Below, piece by piece: positions 44,607 to 47,944 of a stretch of DNA of 47,944 nucleotides. This stretch comes from an uncultured Prevotellaceae bacterium (GTDB taxonomy: Bacteria; Bacteroidota; Bacteroidia; Bacteroidales; Bacteroidaceae): contig CACXTX010000024.1 of the NCBI GenBank assembly GCA_902770635.1, positions 1 through 47,944 on the forward strand, in the 5' to 3' direction. The notes beneath the pieces are model-generated. The model was given only the letters and a program-made list of their open reading frames with translations. It did no database searches and was not told the origin of the DNA. How positions within the stretch are numbered: position 1 is the stretch's first letter; the number at the start of each line of letters is the position of its first letter. Made by a program: the position numbers and the translations under genes.

Positions 44607-44857
44607 CCATGATGTCGGATGTTGTCATAGATTATGAGAAGGAGCACTATCCCATTGGCAAGCCAACCGTAGCCCAACTGATACAGCTTTCGTTGGACGA
44701 GAAGAATATGAGTCAGAAGCAGTTGGCTACGGAGATTGGTGTGAGTCCTTCCAGAATCAGCGACTACGTATCTGGCAGGGCAGAGCCTACGTTGAAAATT
44801 GCACGTTTACTTTGTGCCACCCTAGGAATAACACCAGCGGCAATGTTGGGATATTAG
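44495..44857 (+). CDS. HigA-like antitoxin / XRE-family regulator
   Basis: A 120-aa DNA-binding protein. The N-terminal 55 residues form a helical, acidic region (QYEFALARIEELLPMVDD), then a linker and an XRE helix-turn-helix at about 62-115 (NMSQKQLATEIGVSPSRISDYVSGRAEPTLKIARLLC). This is the HigA layout. In HigBA pairs the RelE-like toxin gene normally lies just upstream of the antitoxin; here that place is held by the MNT gene and the HEPN stub, and no HigB is found on either side within 1 kb. It may be an orphan regulator. Confidence 0.8.
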   Translation: MAKITREQYEFALARIEELLPMVDDNTPANDRNAVELTMMSDVVIDYEKEHYPIGKPTVAQLIQLSLDEKNMSQKQLATEIGVSPSRISDYVSGRAEPTLKIARLLCATLGITPAAMLGY

Positions 44858-44871
44858 ATTGTACATTTACA

Positions 44872-44922
44872 TTATAACAGAACCCGCCACGCTTCCCGTA
44901 GAACAGCGAACCAGGGTTTCAT
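44872..44922 (-). pseudogene. Possible 5' stub of a lost gene
   Basis: On the minus strand an ATG at 44922 opens MKPWFAVLREAWRVLL and stops at TAA after 16 codons. The sequence has the look of the amphipathic N-terminus of a membrane protein. A TAACTTTG element lies about 55 bp upstream (44975-44982), so it may be the first exposed bases of a gene cut off by a deletion at the edge of the antitoxin region. This is weak evidence; the frame could be chance. Confidence 0.2.
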
Positions 44923-45077
44923 GAAAAAATTGTTTTTCTTTTCATTTCCGAGTGCAAAGTATCTTCGGCGAAGCCAAAGTTACGAAAAGTTGAGCACAAA
45001 AACATGTGATCAAAGGAACCGTCCCGGTGATCCACGAGCAGCAAGTGCAATGAATGCTTGCATTTTTCTTTCTTTTT

Positions 45078-45109
45078 CTTGTCTTTTTCGAAAATATTCC
45101 ATATCTTTG
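45078..45109 (+). promoter_or_regulatory. Promoter of the candidate RNA
   Basis: CTTG at 45078-45081 (one off TTTG), a 20-nt gap, TATCTTTG at 45102-45109. The transcript would begin near 45114. The stretch 44923-45077 before it holds no credible gene. Confidence 0.65.
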
Positions 45110-45113
45110 CAAC

Positions 45114-45351
45114 ATCGCTACTGAGCCCTTAGGGGTGAGGCGGGCGGTCTTATTTTATGAGAAAGACGTTTTCGGACGTCTGTCGTTGTGAATCGTGAAT
45201 CTCGCAAATTCCTAGCCACAGCAGACAGATGACAACGAGCGTCTACGTTGAGCGTATCTATATACCTCTTTATATATAGTTCGTTCTGGCGTGGGCTAAC
45301 TGCGTTGTCTATCCTGTGTGGGGCAAAGAAACAGACACCTACGCCTTTTTT
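45114..45351 (+). ncRNA. Candidate structured RNA with its own promoter and terminator
   Basis: No coding frame fits this stretch. A promoter (45078-45109) ends just before it. Stems found by eye: AGACGT/ACGTCT (45164-45169 with 45176-45181), TCGTTGT/ACAACGA (45183-45189 with 45232-45238), CTATATA/TATATAG (45258-45264 with 45273-45279), GGCGTGGG/CCTACGCC (45288-45295 with 45338-45345, one G-U pair) and TGTCT/AGACA inside it. CAACG/CGTTG (45233-45237 with 45246-45250) is an alternative to the second stem. Six T residues follow, as in an intrinsic terminator. The 5' AGGCG and GTCT (about 45138-45150) could compete for the same 3' arm, so it may switch. I cannot name a family. Confidence 0.5.
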
Positions 45352-45427
45352 GTATCATAAGCTAAACCTAAAACAAATGTTTAATTGCTAACTCTGGGGT
45401 GTTTGTTGGCTTATATCAGAATGGATT

Positions 45428-45718
45428 ATGTTTTCTAAGTTAAGTCAGATTAAAAAAGATTTGTTTTTTGAAGTTCTAGATGAGTTAGTTGCAGATTTTA
45501 ATGGCCTAAAGAGTCAAGATCGTGAATATTTGATATTGAGAATTGAGAATAATCAATTTTTTAATGAAGCAAATATCAAGGCTCTGAAAAATTCTCCTTT
45601 AATATTAAGGTTGTTAAAAGAAATTTATTCTTGGAACCCAGAATCGAATGATGAGGGTGAATTCGAAAGAAAGAAGAATGAATTAATTAAACTTTTAATT
45701 AAAGCTGAAAAACGATAA
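45428..45718 (+). CDS. Small hypothetical protein
   Basis: A 96-aa, charged, mainly helical protein (KKDLFFEVLDELVADFNGL, KKNELIKLLIKAEKR) with no signal peptide or membrane segment. I do not recognise it. It is clearly more AT-rich than the genes to its left, as are the next two genes, which marks the start of a differently composed region. The candidate RNA ends about 75 bp upstream, so the gene may be read from its promoter when the terminator is bypassed; no other promoter is visible. Confidence 0.55.
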   Translation: MFSKLSQIKKDLFFEVLDELVADFNGLKSQDREYLILRIENNQFFNEANIKALKNSPLILRLLKEIYSWNPESNDEGEFERKKNELIKLLIKAEKR

Positions 45719-45725
45719 TTCAAAT

Positions 45726-46021
45726 ACGAAAAATATAAAACGACAACTAACCTTGGCGGCAACGCTCATATGTTGCATGTCTGCGACATTTGCTCAGTTT
45801 AGTGGATCAGGATCGTGAACCGAGAATGATCCTTATCTAATCTTGAATCCGATCTATCTGAATCAGTAAAGAAACACCTCAATCAAGAGTATATATACAT
45901 TAAGTTGATAGTTAATATTGACCTAACTGAGATATTGGAAGATGGTAATTTTTCGCAAGGTTGGATGTCTACAGGTACCTATCTATATGTGTTATGGGAA
46001 TGGATGGTAATGGTAAAATAA
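45726..46021 (+). pseudogene. Decayed N-terminal fragment of a GSGTxxDPYLI-type surface protein
   Basis: Three lesions are visible. The start codon position reads ACG (45726), followed by a clear signal peptide KNIKRQLTLAATLICCMSA and TFAQFSGSGS. Then TGA (45816-45818) stands where GGA is expected in the well-known Bacteroidales start GSGTENDPYLI. A one-base deletion near 45866 shifts the frame, after which VKKHLNQEYIYIKLIVNIDL continues to a stop at 46021. With these repaired it would be the N-terminus of a GLUG or BspA-type exported protein. The remaining protein is gone. Confidence 0.75.
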
Positions 46022-46045
46022 AGTAACTAGAGAAATATAATAATT

Positions 46046-47419
46046 ATGAAGAAGCTACTATTATTACTTATATTGATGATACTACCAATGGTAGCAAGTG
46101 CAGACGCTCGAGGCAGATGTGGCAAAAACGCCTTTTGGAATTTCGAGGAAACCACAGGCACACTGACCATTAAAGGAAGTGGGGATATGGCAGATTATGA
46201 GATTGTTTATCACATTGGTCGATGGTCTTACAATACTCCTTGGTATAATTACAGAAGTAATATATTGAAAGTTATTATTGAAGATGGAATCACGTCTATA
46301 GGTCGTGATGCATTCGCTAACTGTAGTAGCTTGACTTCGATTACCATACCCAATAGTGTAACAAGTATAGGTGATAGTGCATTCTCAGGATGTAGTGGCT
46401 TGACTTCGATTACCATACCCAATGGAGTGACGAGTATTGCTAGTAGTGCATTCTATGGTTGTAGTGGCTTGACTTCGATTACCATACCCAATAGTGTAAC
46501 AAGTATAGGTGATAGAGCATTCTCAGGATGTAGTGGCTTGACTTCGATTACCATACCCAATAGTGTAACATTTATAGGTGATAATGCATTTTCAGGATGT
46601 AGTGGCTTGACCTCTATTACCATACCCAATAGTGTGACATGCATAGGTCTATGTACATTCTTAGGATGTACTGGCTTGACTTCGATTATCATACCTAATA
46701 GTTTGACAGATATACCTAATTTCGCATTCTCTCGTTGTAGTGGCTTAACCTCGATTACTATACCCAATAGTGTGACAAGCATAGGTTATGAAGCATTCGC
46801 ATATTGTAGTGGCTTGACCTCTATTACCATACCTAATAGCGTGACAGGTATACGTGATTTTGCATTCTCTCGTTGTAGCGGCTTGACAACTGTTATACTT
46901 TCTCAAAATATTAAGGTGATAGAAAAATCAGTTTTTTATGAATGTATAAAGTTGGAAAGTATCACTATACCTCCTGCGGTGGAGTATTTCTACCAATCCT
47001 CTTTCAGTGGTTGTGAAAATTTAAAGGAGATTACGGCTCTATCTACAAAACCGCCACACGCTAGCTATAATACATTTCCCAACTATAACGCAACGCTCTA
47101 TGTACCAGAAGGTTATATAAAAGCCTATCAGGATACTTATCCATGGAGTAGGTTCGCAACCATCAAGACAATCGATGGTGAAACAAATGGTGTAGTTAAC
47201 ATCCCAGCTAAAGCTGTACTAATTCGGAATGAGTGTGGGACCATCCATGTTCAAGGTATAGACGACGGCATCTTAGTAAACGTTTACAATGTTAACGGTA
47301 CCCAGGTAGGCTCGTCTGTCAGTCAGAATGGTGCAGCAATCGTAAATACGAACCTCCAACCAGGTTCAATCGCTATTGTTAGAATAGGGGAAAAGAGTGT
47401 TAAAGTGTTGGTTAAGTAA
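46046..47419 (+). CDS. BspA-like leucine-rich-repeat surface protein with sorting tail
   Basis: A 457-aa exported protein. Signal peptide MKKLLLLLILMILPMVASA, then a short N-terminal cap (GTLTIKGSGDMADYE), about nine LRR_5 repeats of 23 residues (LTSITIPNSVTSIGDSAFSG type) from about residue 90 to 310, a link (YVPEGYIKAYQDTYPW) and a C-terminal domain of about 70 residues (VNVYNVNGTQVGSSVSQNGAAIV to VKVLVK) that looks like a type IX sorting domain. BspA proteins bind host or bacterial surfaces. PorU and PorV are encoded 7-10 kb upstream. It is the first of a tandem pair with the next gene. Confidence 0.9.
   Translation: MKKLLLLLILMILPMVASADARGRCGKNAFWNFEETTGTLTIKGSGDMADYEIVYHIGRWSYNTPWYNYRSNILKVIIEDGITSIGRDAFANCSSLTSITIPNSVTSIGDSAFSGCSGLTSITIPNGVTSIASSAFYGCSGLTSITIPNSVTSIGDRAFSGCSGLTSITIPNSVTFIGDNAFSGCSGLTSITIPNSVTCIGLCTFLGCTGLTSIIIPNSLTDIPNFAFSRCSGLTSITIPNSVTSIGYEAFAYCSGLTSITIPNSVTGIRDFAFSRCSGLTTVILSQNIKVIEKSVFYECIKLESITIPPAVEYFYQSSFSGCENLKEITALSTKPPHASYNTFPNYNATLYVPEGYIKAYQDTYPWSRFATIKTIDGETNGVVNIPAKAVLIRNECGTIHVQGIDDGILVNVYNVNGTQVGSSVSQNGAAIVNTNLQPGSIAIVRIGEKSVKVLVK
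46320..46885. repeat. 69-bp LRR_5 coding repeats
   Basis: About eight direct 69-bp units (23 codons) containing CTTCGATTACCATACCCAAT with few differences. The DNA, not only the protein, is conserved, so copy number can change by recombination. Confidence 0.85.
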
Positions 47420-47439
47420 ATATTAAATTTAGAATAATT

Positions 47440-47944
47440 ATGAAGAAACAACTATTTTTACTCGCGATGGTTTTGCTACCGATGGTGGCAAATGCCCACG
47501 ACATTGAAGTTCAGAATGCTGATGGCGTTACCATTTATTACAACTATACTAATGGTGGGAAGGAACTGGCAGTTACATACCGTGGTTCTTCTCGCGGTTC
47601 CTATTTTTATACGGGAAGTATAGTAATTCCAGAGTCTGTCAATTATAATGCTGTTACATACAGCGTGACGAGTATAGGTAGTAGTGCTTTCTATGACTGT
47701 ACTGGTCTTACCTCAGTCTCTATTCCTAACAGCGTAACGAGTATAGGTAGTAGTGCTTTCTATGACTGTACCGGCTTTACCTCCATCACCATCCCTAATA
47801 GCGTTACAAGTATTGGGTATAATGCTTTCTATGGCTGCTCTGGTTTAAAAAAAGTGATTGTCTCTGACATTGCTGCATGGTGTGGCATGATATTCGGAGA
47901 TAATCCTCTTTCTTACGCAAAGCATCTCTATAGTGATGAAAATA
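47440..47944 (+). CDS. BspA-like leucine-rich-repeat protein, 3' partial
   Basis: ATG at 47440, 20 bp after the previous stop; the window ends inside it after 168 codons. Signal peptide MKKQLFLLAMVLLPMVANA, then an N-terminal cap (VTIYYNYTNGGKELAVTY) and at least three LRR_5 repeats (VTSIGSSAFYDCTGLTSVSI). After the repeats VIVSDIAAWCGMIFGDNP is a usual continuation in BspA-type proteins. A paralogue of the gene before it, probably co-transcribed. Confidence 0.88.
   Translation, partial: MKKQLFLLAMVLLPMVANAHDIEVQNADGVTIYYNYTNGGKELAVTYRGSSRGSYFYTGSIVIPESVNYNAVTYSVTSIGSSAFYDCTGLTSVSIPNSVTSIGSSAFYDCTGFTSITIPNSVTSIGYNAFYGCSGLKKVIVSDIAAWCGMIFGDNPLSYAKHLYSDEN

Noticed and set aside
44921-45124. 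A 67-codon plus-strand ORF
   Set aside because: Low-complexity Lys/Phe/Ser-rich, and it runs across the promoter of the candidate RNA.

Overview
The window reads as a Bacteroidales chromosome, most likely Prevotella or Segatella-like. The reasons are the TAnnTTTG (-7) and TTTG (-33) promoter elements in front of many genes, large secreted glycoside hydrolases with short Sec signal peptides, a porU-porV-ispF block (type IX secretion), an outer-membrane TonB-type barrel behind an ECF sigma factor, and BspA-type leucine-rich-repeat proteins. No rRNA, tRNA, CRISPR array or insertion sequence was recognised. The assignment is from content only.

Left part (1-26133): a carbohydrate cluster. In order it holds an esterase with an STN-like N-terminal domain (CE19-like, 5' cut off), GH95, GH51, GH140 (apiosidase type) and a GH78 rhamnosidase fused to a sialidase-like GH33 domain. 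A minus-strand pair follows (a DUF6261-like protein and a very large lipoprotein). Then come a GH138-like uronidase, a five-bladed propeller fused to GH2 and malectin domains (GH137-GH2 architecture), a GH2 beta-galactosidase-type enzyme and a cytidylate-kinase-like protein. The set GH140 + GH138 + GH137-GH2 + GH95 + GH78-GH33 + CE19 matches the known toolkit for rhamnogalacturonan II, the most complex pectin. No SusC/SusD pair is inside the window.

Middle part (26266-33887, minus strand): a regulatory and surface operon with a membrane-anchored winged-helix regulator, an ECF sigma factor whose ORF is fused to a membrane-anchored N-terminal module, an anti-sigma-like protein, a periplasmic protein and an outer-membrane beta-barrel. 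Two glycosyltransferases follow. A solitary promoter-to-terminator unit at 34069-34364 carries only a tiny ORF with an in-frame UGA.

Right part (34393-47944): ispF, porV, porU and a fumarylacetoacetase-family gene; a hypothetical secreted protein; purN and mutY; a second cytidylate-kinase-like gene; a DUF3467 gene; an orphan MNT nucleotidyltransferase followed by a truncated HEPN stub and a HigA-like antitoxin; a candidate structured RNA; a small unknown gene; a decayed surface-protein gene with three separate lesions; and two tandem BspA-like proteins, the last cut by the window end.

The most unusual signal is spread over the left and middle parts. At least seventeen short tracts of degenerate tandem repeats share a period of 7 bp although their unit sequences differ completely (TTCTCAT, GGTCAAT, GAAAAGT, CAATTCT, CTCACCT, GGCTGAA, CTTACAT, TTCATAA and others). 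They lie between genes but also in frame inside enzymes, where they encode linker loops and even most of several signal peptides. Other points are an 11-bp-phased operator array, terminators placed directly before start codons, a 42-bp hairpin minisatellite, and a long GA microsatellite near a nested stem element.
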